This document shows positions 12,101 to 22,984 of a DNA stretch of 64,000 nt, in pieces. Each line of letters begins with the position of its first letter. Positions within the stretch are counted from its first letter, which is position 1. The DNA is from Bedellia somnulentella (taxonomy: Eukaryota; Arthropoda; Insecta; Lepidoptera; Bedelliidae). The position numbers were made by a program, and so were the translations under genes. The stretch is from assembly GCA_963576735.1 (NCBI GenBank), contig OY755176.1, forward strand, positions 20,034,125-20,098,124, in the 5' to 3' direction. The notes under the pieces were generated by a model, which worked only from the letters and a program-made list of their open reading frames with translations, was not told the origin of the DNA and searched no databases.

Positions 12101-15100
12101 TTTAAAGCAGAACTAAAAATCATTATAATATTGAACAAAACTACTCGCTATTCCATAATATAATGCAGACAATTTTAAACGAAACTATTCCTAAAATAAA
12201 AATAAACTGTAAGTCTAATCGTAAAATATCCTGGCTTACTAAAGGACTTAAAATAGCCTGTAGAAATAAGAGATTTTTAAATAAAAACGTAAAATATACA
12301 AATAATTCTAGTATCAAAAATCACTACAAACACTATCAAAAGATACTTAAAAAATAAATCAAAATAGCAATACTATCTTTTGAGTAACCAATCGTTTCAA
12401 GAAGGTGTTTTTCCCGATATCCTGAAAATATCAATAACTAAACCTCTGCATAAAAAGGATTCCAAAACTGAAGTAAATAATTACCGTCCCATTGCCTTAC
12501 TTCCAACATCAGTTTTTGCGAAAAAATCAATTTATTTAATGAAGCGCAGAATGGTTTTAGGAGAAATAGGTCAACCACTTTAGCGGCTAATAAATACGTT
12601 CAGAACATCCTAAATATAATTAACGATAATAAGTGCGCGGTAGGTATTCTGGTAGACATGACTAAGGCATATGATAAAGACCAATATGAAATCGCTTTGC
12701 ATAAATTACACTTAGTGGGAATTAGAGGACTGGCACATAAATGGTTCCAATCCTACCTAACTAACCGAAAACAATATGTAGAAATAGAACATTTCGACCA
12801 TAACGCTAGGTCAATACAATACATAAAATCAGCTGAGCGCCCCGTAAGTAACTAGATTCCCCAGGGGAGTGTAATCGGATGTTTACTATTTCTTATATAC
12901 ATTAACGACTTACCCGATGCAATAAAAGATACGTGTGTTATGTTTGCGGATGACGTATCATTCATCACGTCATGCACTGATAACACTGACGCGGAACTCA
13001 AGATACAACACATACTAGACACACTGATCACCTGGATGTCCCAACATAATTTAGAAATTAACTTTAAAAAAACAAAAATAATGGAATTTAGGCCACACCA
13101 ACGCACTGCACTTAATATTGACTTTAAGTACAAAAATATAAAAATTGATTCTGTCGATAAGTTCACTTTATTAGGGTTAACACTAGATACAAACCTAAAT
13201 TGGAAAAATCATATTGATACGATGAGATCTAAATTGACTAGTTTTGCGTACGGGCTAGCGGAAATAAAAAGACAACTGACTTGAGCACCGCTTTGTCACT
13301 GTACTATGCGTATGTAAATTCAAGGTTAAGTTACGGCGTCGTCTTGTGGGAAAAAATTGTACAGATGCACAAGACATATTTGTGTTGCAAAAACGGTGCA
13401 TACGAATTTTAGCCAACATAAAAATTCCAAACAGCTGTAGACCGCACTTTAAGAATCTTAAAATATTAACTCTTTGTTCACTTTACATTTTGAAAAGCTG
13501 TAAATTAGTAAGAAAGCACCCACAATTCTTTAAAAAACCATCCGACTATAATCGAAGATTCCCATTAAGATCCGGAAAGGATAAATTAATAGTACCGGCT
13601 TCAAGTTTAAATATTCGTTATACAAGTCATCTCCCTATGTGCTGTAAAATATACAACCACCTTCCAAATTATGTTGTTCAAGAATCTGACTACAAATCTT
13701 TTATAAAACTTTTAAGATTCTATCTAATAGGAAATTGTTTTTATAATTCTAAGGAATATTTTGATAATAATATAATTTAATTAATATAATAATTTAATGT
13801 GATATATACAGGGTGTAATTGTAATGACTGTTTTCCTTGAAAAGTATGATTAATTATCACGTATAGAGGCAGAATTCGTTGAAAAAAAACACACTTATTT
13901 TTTTTCAAATTTTGTTAAAATTTGCACTAAGAAAGTAGTACTATTGACACCAACACGCTCAATGTATGCGTGAAACGCGATGACAAGGCGGGCAACTCAG
14001 CTGACAGCAGCGACCCGCCGTGACCTTTAACCGGCGGCCAAATCAAATCAAGGCCAGTAAAGTAATCAATCGAACTTAGCTTCTAATATCTTCTTATTTT
14101 TTACATGTTATTATTTGACATGATAAATTTGAATAACACTACCCCATAGTTAATACTGCGTTGGAATGCGGCAGTATTTTCAGAGAAAAATTCATAATTC
14201 GTAAACATCGATCGCCGCGAAATTCAAAATCTCCATGTATCAACAAGTCGGGCGGGCTTGTCGGCATTACATCAAAGGAACAGTATTAGTACTAAGTAGT
14301 TGTTTGTAGCTCATTGTGTTTGTGTCGCTTATGATTGGATGTCACTTTGATTTTTCGCATTAATTTTCGGAGTGTGAGTTTAGTTTTAGTATCTTGTGTT
14401 GTGATTGTGTTGAGTAAATATGGCGTACACGAATCAGCAAAGTTCAGTGTTGGTGTTTTATAATGTTAATTCTCAAAATGTTCTGCGTTTTGCGCAAATA
14501 AAGGTGATAGCCCGGATCTGCCACTGCCAATCAAAACGGGGTGAGTTATTTTTATTCATATTCTTTAGTTAACTGTGATAGAGTACAGATACACCCGTTT
14601 AGAGCCCTTTAGCCCCGAGAGAGTTTAGTAAACACCAAGAACTCCTCCAATTTCGATGTCGGTTAATGAATGAATAGGTATCTCTTGCGCACTTTATTTT
14701 ATGCCACGTAAATGCATCGTTTCGAGGGTCTCTATTTGTTTTTAACTTTATTATCTTACGCTCATGAAGTACATACATTACATACATACTCACGCCGTTA
14801 CTTCCCATTGGGGAGGCAGAGACGTAAAGTAAAACAAAAAATATAGCGGTAGCTGATTATTTAGGACGACAGTTTTGTTATAATCGTCGGTGTTAATTAA
14901 TAGAGATAGATTTTTTACATACATATTCTCACGCCATTAGTTCCCATTGGGGTAGGCAGAGACTATCGATCGCCACTTCGTACGATCCTGGCAAACCTCT
15001 CTAGCTTTGTTTACATCCATCAATCTTTTTACTTGAAAATGTTTGAATTACACTACCCCATATTCAATACTGGATTGAAATACGAGGTGACTAAGACCAC

Positions 15101-16349
15101 AGCCACACTAGGCGCGTTGATAAGTTCAAAGAAAAATCAAACATAACATAGCCGCGAAATTCAAAAAATTTTTGCATTGCTGTCATAGTGCGGTTTATAC
15201 GGTCACGAGCAAGTGTGCGCAAGACTAGATGGTCACATGACGCGCCCGCTGTTCTCTGTGTGTGGGTGAGACATTATACGGGTAGGAGTGTGTGCGCTAG
15301 GCTAGTGTAGATAACCACAATTTTCCATCTGATGGAGAAAGTAAGTTTTTCTGCTAAAGCGGTTTTAATCTTTTTGTTTATTTCATATGGTGGATATTAA
15401 GCATTAAACTTTAATATACGAATTAATATTGAAGTAACAATCGCCGTCAAACTAACACGCTGTATAATATAATAAAATTTGTGAAATAATATAATTTAAT
15501 GTAATATAATTTAATTAGTAATTTGTTTTTTTTTTTATTATCATTTTTTCTACTTTTAACCTTAATGTGTTTTATTTTATCTTATCGAGTTTAATGTGTA
15601 TTAGTGTTAATTTTAATTGAAATTTGAAAATAAGTAATAAGTATTTTTTGCTTTGCCCTTGCAGGGTATACATGTCAAAATTTATGTACTGTATGTCATG
15701 TAAATTGCGCTGTGTAAATGCAATAAAGATTTTGATTTAATTTATCACGTGACAGTGTATTTGTTCAAAAACGGCGATATGCCTGCCCCCTATCACGTGA
15801 GTACACTGTCCAAGCAAAACGTGGGTACTCTGAACACCAGGTGACAATGTCACATGATGTTCAGAAGTATGAGTACTTCTGCTAACCCTTGCTGGGATAT
15901 ACGGCGTAAACGTTTAAGTCGAGTTCACCATGCGAAAATATGACACCTCAAAGCGAGCGACACTTATTAGCAAATTTGCAAATATGACTTAATAAGACAT
16001 GAATCTAATCCTTCGAAATTTTCACGTCTTCGCTGTCATGCTCACAAGCTAGCTGATTTTGAGTTGTAAAATAAATAAATACATGAAGACAACTATTGAT
16101 TGTTAAAATATTGCGCCTCATTATGTACGTTAGAAGTGAAGTTTAAATAAAAGCAGGTGTTATTGAGTTGCATCAAGCTGTTTGTAAGTTAATATTTGTT
16201 TTCAGAGCAACAAGCTGTCGACCGCTGTGTACAATAGCACCTGGTACAAGTATGTTTCTAAATCAGAAACTTTGATGTTGATGCAATTGTTGGCTAGGCC
16301 CATCGAGATCCACGCTGGGCCATTCTTTGCACTGAACAACAATACCTTT
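6142..16349 (+). CDS. Odorant receptor (7tm_6), five exons; last short exon not found
   Basis: Exons: 6142-6700, 7174-7441, 8342-8438, 9558-9653, 16206-16349. Each junction has GT/AG (donors gtaact, gtaaac, gtgagt, gttaga, gtgagt) and the phases agree, giving about 389 residues without a stop. The start at 6142 opens MLKFVSRFEDPDFPFFGLNM; an upstream in-frame TTG is not used. Hydrophobic segments: CLLIILFLSQLCFL, ISFINFLIVLKTF, LLTISIWISYISS, then in exon 2 LLQVAVSSYALTVMIAF. Exon 5 reads SNKLSTAVYNSTWYK...LMLMQLLARPIEIHAGPFFALN, the characteristic C-terminal region of lepidopteran odorant receptors. These are antennal ligand-gated channels that partner with Orco. Such genes usually end in one more exon of 10-15 codons, which I could not place; reading through the last donor adds six codons to a stop at 16370. 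Identification is strong; ligand is unknown. Confidence 0.85.
6970..7140 (+). repeat. Dispersed repeat family A, diverged copy
   Basis: Intronic copy in receptor intron 1 with 'gtcgtaagaggcgactcagg' and the 'aaaagtggctgagaaat' word. More diverged than the copy at 7678. Confidence 0.5.
7678..7925 (+). repeat. Dispersed repeat family A, most complete copy
   Basis: About 248 bp in receptor intron 2, from 'gtgtcggcttagaatagc' to 'tagccgtgagtatatg' followed by a short TATG run. It serves as the reference copy. No ORF and no clear terminal inverted repeats are visible. Confidence 0.6.
7965..8070 (+). repeat. Dispersed repeat family A, 3' fragment
   Basis: Second copy in the same intron, with 'ccactcaagttccaaaagtg' and 'gaagctctagctac'. 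Confidence 0.5.
8213..8305 (+). repeat. tRNA-derived SINE head
   Basis: 'ctcagttggcagagcgaccg' resembles a tRNA D-arm/A box and 'ggtttcgagtcctgcc' a B box. The following 'gaaatttttctttcctt' is shared with the copy at 19205, which argues for a dispersed SINE rather than a working tRNA gene. It lies just upstream of receptor exon 3. Confidence 0.55.
9188..9425 (+). repeat. Dispersed repeat family A, copy
   Basis: Near-full-length copy in receptor intron 3 containing 'gtgccggcttagaatat', 'gtcgtaagaggcgactaag' and 'ggctaccattttttgg'. Confidence 0.55.
9893..9970 (+). repeat. tRNA-like SINE head
   Basis: 'gtagcgcagttggtagaaca' (A-box-like) and 'gggtttcaatccccgg' (B-box-like) are spaced as in a tRNA. 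The stems are imperfect and the sequence sits inside the last receptor intron, so a SINE is likelier than a tRNA gene. Confidence 0.5.
11396..12163 (+). pseudogene. LINE endonuclease fragment
   Basis: 255 codons of an exonuclease-endonuclease-phosphatase-fold domain. AVCVSESWIS (residues 22-31), GGGVCIIARN (near 60), LGGDFNIN (near 140) and a D-H pair in FSDHRG (near 200) match the active-site motifs of LINE endonucleases. The RT that should follow is scattered in other frames downstream. Confidence 0.7.
12380..13780 (+). pseudogene. LINE reverse transcriptase fragments
   Basis: Four frame-broken pieces of one RT. In order: EVNNYRPIALLPTS; a palm motif with MTKAYDKDQYEIALHKL; a region ending near a stop at 12853-12855, where PQG-like coding ('ccccaggggagtgtaatcgg') follows; FADDVSFITS with the RT thumb; and a C-terminal stretch 13346-13780 containing LQKRCIRILANI. 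The order matches an intact LINE RT, so these are debris of one element. Confidence 0.7.
13809..14560 (+). other. Possible DNA-transposon relic or MITE
   Basis: The stretch begins 'tacagggtgtaattgtaatg', a style of end seen in some insect DNA transposons. Near 14420 it has a short coding-like stretch opening MAYTNQQ, which recalls the start of an insect helix-turn-helix transposase domain. No catalytic region or paired terminal repeat was found, so this is a guess. Confidence 0.25.
14560..16200. other. Remainder of the receptor's last intron, no gene seen
   Basis: AT-rich intronic sequence. 14770-14830 and 14920-15000 share 'actcacgcc.tta.ttcccattgggg', a short repeat also common in moths. 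15480-15745 looks like a LINE 3' UTR remnant ending 'gcaataaagattttgattt'. 15745-15930 repeats the family seen at 26-110 and 900-1060. Confidence 0.45.
15745..15930 (+). repeat. Dispersed repeat family B
   Basis: Shares 'cctatcacgtgagtacactg' and 'caagcaaaacgtgggtact' with the copies around 26-110 and 900-1060. The first copy also shares the preceding 'gacagtgtattt' and 'gcctgccc' words. Nature unknown. Confidence 0.5.
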
Positions 16350-16625
16350 GTGAGTGTGAGTAAACTTTAATGACTCTGTATGAAGTAGGTACCAATTTCG
16401 ATGCTTTTTTTAATTATTAGACAACTTTATATTATTATTATATATTTTTCAATTATCCTACTTTTATATTTTAAATTAAAGGTTACTGTTACGTTTGTCT
16501 CTGTCTTGCCACAAACATATTAATAACATATTGGATTGAATCAGGCGTTACTTTGCGGAAATCCATAGCAATACTTCGTCGTAATTGTACTTAAATCAGG
16601 ATCCAAAATATTTATTTATTTAATT

Positions 16626-17103
16626 TTATAGATAAAATGGTTTACAACTATAAACAAAAAAAGATCGTGGCAAATGGAACGAAGATGATATTAGAACAGC
16701 AGTAAATGCTGTTGTCATTGATAGAATGGGATTGCTTCGAGACTCGGCTACACACGAGGTTCCGAAGTTAACTTTACAACGATGTGTAAGAAAAGCTCGT
16801 GAAACTTTTAATGCCGACAACGACTACTGATAACGACTGCAGGAAAAAAAATTGGGATGACTCGAACTCTTTTCACAGCCTAGCAAGATGGAAGCGCTGC
16901 TTTTTGGTTTAACAGACAAAGGTAAAAATCAAATAAAGAAACCAAATAAATTCAACAAAAAAAGACTGCAAAGAAGATTAAAAAGACAACTAACAAGGAA
17001 AACCTGCAGAAAAAGTTTTTTTTAATTGGGTGCATAAGTCATGTGCCGGAGAAGATGAGGAAAACGAAGAGGCACACATTTGTGATCGCTGTCTACCCGA
17101 TTA
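16626..17103 (+). pseudogene. pogo/CENP-B-like transposase relic
   Basis: Conceptual translation from 16636 gives MVYNYKQKKSRGKWNEDDIR followed by a region like the pipsqueak-type helix-turn-helix that opens pogo-family transposases. A short piece near 16855 (GMTRTLFTA) could follow. Near 17020-17100 FNWVHKSCAG...HICDRC resembles the zinc-binding tail present on many lepidopteran pogo-like proteins. The catalytic DDE core is missing, so this is a deletion relic. Confidence 0.5.
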
Positions 17104-17349
17104 AAAATCGTACTCAGTTTGCCCCACAGTGTATCCCATCTTACCCCGGTTATGGGGCAAAACGGGAAATTAGCCGCGTTTACTTTAACATTATTTTCCC
17201 AAAAAAGTTTTGTGATTTTGCATGATACAACGTTTAAATTATAAGAAGGAAATGTATATTAGTTACTTCTTTTATTAAAGTATGCTATTAAAGAGTTTAA
17301 TTTTCCTTGTATAACGAGTTTTGTCTTAGCTATCTCATCTTGCCCCGGT

Positions 17350-17505
17350 CTCCCCTAAGTGATTTTTAGGCGATGTGGTTGGAGACCACCTTTTATTTTA
17401 CAAGCTTTTCCCCACTCAATTTTCAAAAGTGGCTGAAGAAATTCTTATTCTGAAGCTCTGGCCACCTCTTTTAGGGATTTATAGCCGTGAGTTTATTTAT
17501 GTACT
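17350..17505 (+). repeat. Dispersed repeat family A, copy
   Basis: 3' half of the family with 'gatgtggttggagacc', 'aaagtggctgaag' and 'atttatagccgtgagtt'. Confidence 0.5.
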
Positions 17506-18300
17506 AGCTGACCCGACAGTCTTCGAACTGTCATAAAAGTTTAGTATGAACTGAAGTATCTATAACAAAGAAAATAAGAAATCGTACCGCGATGCAGAAA
17601 GCAACGCAATATTCATACAATATGCTTTCAATTATCTTTATTCATACATATTTGCATAGTTGAATGTGAAAAAGAAGGATTAGTGCATCCTATTATTCTA
17701 ACCTAACACAAAAGCAAAAAAATACGCAAAAAGACATTGACCACCTGGGATTCGAACCTGGGTCTTTCGTACCTAGTGTTTACCAAACGGTATACCGCTA
17801 CGCCATGCAGACATTTGTGTAAGTCTCAAATTTGTGATATCCTATATATCTAGTAGTCATACTATTGACAAACAATTTAATGGACAATTATTTTGATGAA
17901 AATGGATGAAACCCTTATTTTTTCCAAAAAGACTATTAATGAAGAGTCCGATAAAGTCGGTCGATGAAAAAATTAATCGTGTAAATATGGGGAATCATAT
18001 AAAAGTTATGTTTTTTTATGCTCCTGTGGGAACCCTTGCGAAATCCGGGATAAATTATATCCTATATGTTGGCCAGGTGTATGACACATATTCATGCCAA
18101 ATTTGATCAAGATCGGTCCGGTAGAATTAACGTGATGAACGGACATACAGACAGACAGACAGACAGACATTTTTTTCAAAAATAACAAATTTGGCTTCAA
18201 TATCGAAAATAAAACATATTCCACCGGTTTTTTTTTTCTTCAATGTACAGTTTTGACCTCGTTACAGTCTTATTATAGTATAGATAGAAGATTAATAGAA
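17506..18300 (+). repeat. RTE-like 3' end or SINE with antisense tRNA-like core
   Basis: Starts 'tagctgacccgacagtcttc' and ends with 'tcaagatcggtccggtagaa', a CAGA microsatellite (18150-18170) and 'gttacagtcttattatagta'. This layout resembles the 3' regions of RTE-type LINEs and the SINEs that use them. At 17740-17815 (minus) lies a tRNA-like block with 'tggcgtagcggtata' and 'ggttcgaatcccagg'. No protein is encoded. Confidence 0.45.
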
Positions 18301-18369
18301 GATGTATGTTTTGGAAATTACACTTTAACAATTAAATACCTTTTTGTTTACATCTGATGAATAATACAA

Positions 18370-18515
18370 TCACTTTCCATCACCAACAACCTTTACTTTA
18401 CCATGTTTTCCCCACTCAATTTTCCAAAAGTGGTTGAGGAATTACTAATTCCTTAGCTTTGGCTACCCCTTCTAGGGGTTCATAGCCGTGAGTATGTTTG
18501 TATGTATGAATAATA
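18370..18515 (+). repeat. Dispersed repeat family A, copy
   Basis: 3' portion with 'catcaccaacaacctttact', 'ccaaaagtggttgagg' and 'catagccgtgagtatg'. Confidence 0.5.
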
Positions 18516-18769
18516 CGAGTAAATCTAATTTAGATCGTTTTAGAATAGGTGTATAATTATATAATAATTATATAAAATTATTATATGTATGATGTATTCG
18601 TGTTATAATTTCGTGTCTTTATTTAATTTGAATGTTTTTGTTCATGAAAACCTCATGTGGGAATTATTACTAATAAATAAAGGCAAGAAAAATTTCGATA
18701 CCGGTCCACCGGACACCGGAGATAGGGAACGCAAACACTACTTTAAAGTACTACTACAAAAACAAAAGT

Positions 18770-19010
18770 ACATACATACATATACTCACGGCTATAAATC
18801 CCATGAAGGGGTAGCCAGAGCTAGGGAAATAGAAATTCCTCAGCCACTTTTGGAAGTTGCGTGGGGAAAAGATGGTGAAATAAAGGTTTTTGGTGATGGA
18901 TCTCCAACCGCATCGCCCAAAAATCCCTTAAAAGCCCTAATACCGTTAGTCGCCTCTTACGTACACCCACCGGAAGAAATGGGGTAGTACTACTCTAAGC
19001 CGGCACTACA
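18770..19010 (-). repeat. Dispersed repeat family A, full antisense copy
   Basis: Full-length copy in reverse orientation, from 'catacatatactcacggcta' to 'ctctaagccggcactacac'. It is close to the reference copy at 7678, so the family spread fairly recently. Confidence 0.6.
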
Positions 19011-19204
19011 CAGCAAAAACAAAAGTACTTAAAACAAAAACACTCAAATTATGCGATAGTTAGGCGTTCTCAACATTTGCATTCTATCTGAAAAGGTAGA
19101 CAAGTGGCCTTCCGAATTTGTAAAAAAAATCGGAGGTAGGGAACTCAAACACTACTTAAAAGTGTAAAAAGAAACAAAGGATAGAAGAATTTCGCACTGG
19201 CAGC

Positions 19205-19310
19205 CATTGACACGGTAGCTCAATTGGCAGAGCGACGGGGGCGTATACCCGAGGTCACGGGTTCGATCCCCACCGGTGTTGAAATTTTTCTTTCCTTTAT
19301 TTATGTCTTT
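19205..19310 (+). repeat. tRNA-derived SINE head
   Basis: 'cggtagctcaattggcagag' is a good A box and 'cgggttcgatccccacc' a good B box, so a polymerase III promoter is plausible. The following 'gaaatttttctttcc' tail matches the copy at 8213, which identifies it as SINE rather than a tRNA gene. Confidence 0.6.
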
Positions 19311-19689
19311 ATTTGTTTCAGGTTTTAAAAGGAGGATACTCTTACTACACTTTAATTAATTCTTAAAATGGTGATAACCTATCGAAGGACGATATCAGCT
19401 ATGCTATGCACATAAAATTACTAGAAATAGTTAAAATCTAAAAGAATTTCCATTATATTTCACTTTACAATTATCTGGTCTTTGTTAAACAATTTGTACA
19501 TAATAATAAAATTTGATTCTATAACCTTTTTTTCATTTGCATCTTAAATTATAGTCTCCTAGATTAATCAACATTGGTTATCCCGAAAATCATGGCCATG
19601 TTCCTAATGCAGATATGCGTAAGTATATGAATCCAGAGTCGGCTTTACACCACTGTGCCATTTCATATATAAATGTATTTGATTACTAT

Positions 19690-20280
19690 AATTATATATA
19701 TTTCAGTCATATTTCAACTATAACAATTCTCTTAAAACCCATAAATTGTCTTCTCTTCAAAATAGACGAAAACAGTGTGACTTAACGTTTCTTTACAAAA
19801 TTTTAGATAATGTTGTAGATTCCCCTCATCTTTTAGAAAAATTTTCATTCCGTATACCTAGACAAGGTGCTCGTAACAATTATTTATTTTCTGCTCCTAA
19901 ACATAGAACTGTTTATACATGCAATAATTTCTTTAGACGTAGCGTTGATTTTTATAATAAGGAATTTTCATCTCAAATTGATTTGTTTGAAAATAGTCGA
20001 AGCGCATTTCTAAGATGCCTTAAAAATCTATTCTTGGATGTGTAATATTACTTTTGTTGTTATTATTATGTTTATTACTTTTGTTATTTTTATTGTGTCT
20101 CACTTAAAAACTTTTTTTAACTTGTAGAATGTATTATAACTATTTAAACACACATCTAGCTAGAATCAAACTACGCTAATTTCAATTGTTTCTATATATT
20201 TAGGGAACTATAGGTTTATGATATGTCCTTGTAAACTTTATACATGTTTGTTAAAATGACTGTTTCCTCAATAAAATAAA
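19690..20280 (+). pseudogene. 5'-truncated LINE tail (RT C-terminus and 3' UTR)
   Basis: Open frame from about 19707 to 20045 encoding SYFNYNNSLKTHKLSSL, then QNRRKQCDLTFLYKIL and a basic/aromatic tail ending FLDV. This is the common C-terminal region of insect LINE RT proteins. The following 235 bases end with AATAAAATAAAATATTT, as in a LINE 3' end. No palm motif is present, so the copy is a short 5' truncation. Confidence 0.6.
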
Positions 20281-20860
20281 ATATTTGTAGGTCTGTTGTT
20301 TTATTAAGTTTTATTAGTTGTCATCGGTGGCGGAAAACATCGTGAAAGACCCCATATGGCTGAGTAATTTAGTAGTAGTATAGTTAGTCATATGGCAGTT
20401 ATTTGTACAAATTGGCGCTTGACCTTCGCCTTTAAACTTTAGTGCTGAGAGACAGCATAAATGAAACACATTTAATTGGCAAAGAGAAACGTCATATAGA
20501 AATTAAACAGTAAAAATGGCATTTACAATTTTTTGAAAAGGTCATTGCGAAAAGGGTTTCGTCTCATCATGCGTGTCTGCAAGGGGAGGCAAACCGATTC
20601 GAGATACACTGACTTATAGCTATCGTTGTAGCATAAAATGGAGTCACCAGTGAGTATGAGTGTCCGCGTGTTTGGCACTGTGACATTATTTTGAGACCAT
20701 ATCAATCTGTCAAGTAAATATCTAAGATAATGGGTCTTTACGACACCGATAAGTAGTTAAGCTGAATCAAGTTATATCCTTGTTTTGATATTCGATAGCT
20801 TGTTACTATTTAAGTAAAGAGTAACCAGGGTTTCAAATAACGTTTAAAAATCATAACCGT
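20281..20860. other. Intergenic, nothing recognised
   Basis: No gene, repeat or tandem array recognised. The 3' part may be an even more decayed extension of the fossil SART that becomes recognisable at about 20860. Confidence 0.4.
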
Positions 20861-21400
20861 ATCGTTGTTAAACCAGCGTTAACATTATAAGGCTGACCAC
20901 GTTTGTGCCAATTACATTTGTTAACTGGACCGCGGTGGTTTATCAGGGCACAAGACAGATATATGTATTAGCAGGCCATTGTGACCATTCATTTAGGGCG
21001 AAAACTTGTCGATTAAACAAAAGCAAAAACAATGAAAGAGTGGCGAATGGTGTAAAAAGCAAACTATTAGAAAACCAGGATTTTCCCAGAAAAATGAGAT
21101 AGTGAAGGAAATGATAGCCGTTAATGAATAATGTGTTAGCGGTTCATTCAAGGAAATGCTAACGATCGCACCACTGCTTAAGGTCTCTTTTATTCAAGCA
21201 TGGCACAGTGGTCTATAAATTTAATGATGATCTCGGAGGCATAGTATGACCCTGCAGAGAAAATTTGGTGTTGGACTTAAACGGCGTGGCTACAATTAAT
21301 CATCCAGTCGTCAGGACTGCTGCTGGAATAGGGAACTCAAAGCAGAGGTTTAAATCAACATGAATAGGATAGCTAAGCAGTGCTCCCGCCAATTCGAGCG
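20860..21400 (+). pseudogene. Fossil SART fragment spanning the ORF1/ORF2 junction
   Basis: Aligned by eye with E3-E7. 'ggctgaccacgtttgtgcc' matches the first zinc-knuckle region; 'ggaccgcggtggtttatcag' onward matches the second knuckle; CDHSFRAKTC matches the third (consensus xxHxxGAKSC). A TAATG stop-start motif survives at 21129-21133. After it come 'cgcaccactgct', 'caagcatggcacagtgg', 'ggtgttggacttaaacggcg' and 'gtcaggactgctgctgg', all counterparts of the ORF2 endonuclease start. It is frameshifted and far more diverged than E1, and lies about 2 kb inside the first telomeric repeats, so it is an old telomeric element now stranded in the subtelomere. Confidence 0.7.
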
Positions 21401-22980
21401 CGAAGCAAACACTGCCGTACCATCCTTTACTATTATCACTTCGCTGCATTTTCAGGCCCCTATTTGAGAACCTTGGTATAAAACCAGAACGAAGTAATTT
21501 TGTCATACTATAGCCCTTTACAACCTAAGTAAATTATTTACTCAGATGATTTTGAAACTTACAAATAGTTTTTTTATAGGTGCTTAAGTAACATGTGAAA
21601 AATTTAATAAAAAATCCTGAAACCTTTGGTTTCCTGAAATCATACCCTCACGATCGTGAGGCCTAGGAGGAAGCCCGAAAAGTGAGTTTTATTCAAATTT
21701 AGAGATTTTTCGTATATTTGATATGAATTTAATTATTTAAACAGTCTTATTATCACCTTTTATAAGTTTTATTTAGTATAATAACATTTGGTTACGACGT
21801 CTTTTTACTAGTCTGTCTTCTTTCTGCAACCCACCATTTACGTCTTGTACTAGTCACTCTTGATAAATTTCTCCCTGAACTGCCTCTTGTGGATTTCCTG
21901 CCCCGGAATGTTGTCGGAATAGGTGCTGGTAACTCATCTTCTTGGGAGGAGACACCGTCAGCACTAGATCCACTATCTTCGAGGTGATCTAAGGCATATT
22001 AGTACTGGAAAAACATTAATTTCAAAAAACTCTATTTAAGACATACGTCCTAACCTACACGATCGTGATCCCTTGATTTGAGGCCACTATATACAACTAC
22101 GTAAGCATGTAAGGTTCAAATTATATTATTATAAGCATAAAACAACTCTTATTTAATTAAATAATCCAAAACAACAAACATATAACGCATGAATTTAGTT
22201 AGAAAAAAAAACATATCGGAGCGAGTGTGCGCGCCAAAAAACGCAACCATGCTTCGCGGTGGTTTTGGGCAAATGACAGGTTCAAACTTATGGTCCGATA
22301 GCGGCTCGAAAAGTTGTTATGTGTATGCGCTTGAATTTTTCAAAGTGAAGTCCCACTTTCGTATCAAGTTGCTTGGATATATATACTCCTTATGCTATAA
22401 TCACATACTTAACATCCAAAATTTCAAGTCTTTATGTCTTTTACTTCCAAAATTAAGCGAAATCAAAGTTTCGTATTCATGACACACACTCACTCACTCA
22501 CTCACTTACTCATAATCAACAAACAAGAACTAAAACATAATTTAGAAAAAGGACTTCCCATATACTCAGAGAGCTAAAATTTGGTAGAAAGCTAGGGTTC
22601 AATGGCCTGATCTGGTGACTTTGATTAGAAAAGACACGAACCCAACCAAACTGTTAGAGAAATTAACATACCGCCTTCACAAAAAATATTCAACATGGTC
22701 GGTTGTTTCATTCGATGTCAAGAATCGAAGGTCTGAAGTATCTGATAAAGAACCCTCAATGATGGTTTAGCCCATTTCTACTATTGGTACATAAAAAATC
22801 GGCTGATTAACTTTATTCTACTCAAACAGTACCTAAATTACAATTAAATGTGAAATAAGCAAATCTAATAAAATGAATTAATAAACCCAGGTTTCTACAA
22901 AAACTAGTGAAATCCCATCATTCTGTAAACAAGCCAAGTCTCAATGGAGCTGCTAGTTTATCACCAAAACTTATGAAATC
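21401..22980. other. Subtelomeric sequence of unclear origin
   Basis: Mostly unrecognised. A perfect 16-bp palindrome, CCTCACGATCGTGAGG, lies near 21648-21663 and a related CACGATCGTG near 22058. A basic, serine-rich coding-like stretch on the minus strand (about 21990-21792) is listed separately. ACTC units at about 22482-22506 form a short microsatellite. Confidence 0.4.
21792..21990 (-). pseudogene. Coding-like remnant, unidentified
   Basis: Minus-strand frame reading LDHLEDSGSSADGVSSQEDE, then a Ser/Arg-rich segment and RRKWWVAERRQ before a stop at 21792. Acidic then basic low-complexity composition suggests the N-terminal part of a transposase or nuclear protein, but I do not recognise it. 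No start codon is evident. Confidence 0.3.
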
Positions 22981-22984
22981 TAGA

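Larger units (their letters stand above)
10336..13790 (+). mobile_element. Decayed CR1/Jockey-group LINE in the receptor's last intron
   Basis: A plus-strand LINE remnant broken by frameshifts and internal deletions. ORF1 starts at 10336 with a C-x2-C PHD-like head, interrupted before ESWVCPNCTN (near 10468), then a coiled-coil region and an RNA-binding-like piece at 11020-11255 (IVIELISKRM). ORF2 pieces are an endonuclease (11396-12150; VSESWIS, GGDFNINV, SDHRGI), RT fragments at 12380-12583 (NYRPIALLP) and 12658-12855 (DMTKAYDKD), FADDVSFI at 12940 and a C-terminal piece to 13780. A GGC triplet run lies at 11291-11312. It is clearly dead. Confidence 0.8.

Noticed and set aside
19205..19285. 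Functional tRNA gene
   Set aside because: A and B boxes are good, but the acceptor and anticodon stems are imperfect and the downstream tail is shared with another copy at 8213, as in a SINE.
19706..19745. Last exon of the odorant receptor after 'atatatttcag'
   Set aside because: The sequence is in frame with, and reads smoothly into, the LINE RT C-terminus at 19746 and does not resemble a receptor C-terminus.
22189..22482. 97-codon open frame (MNLVRKKNISERVC...)
   Set aside because: No family resemblance, AT-rich repeat context and low-complexity flank; likely chance.
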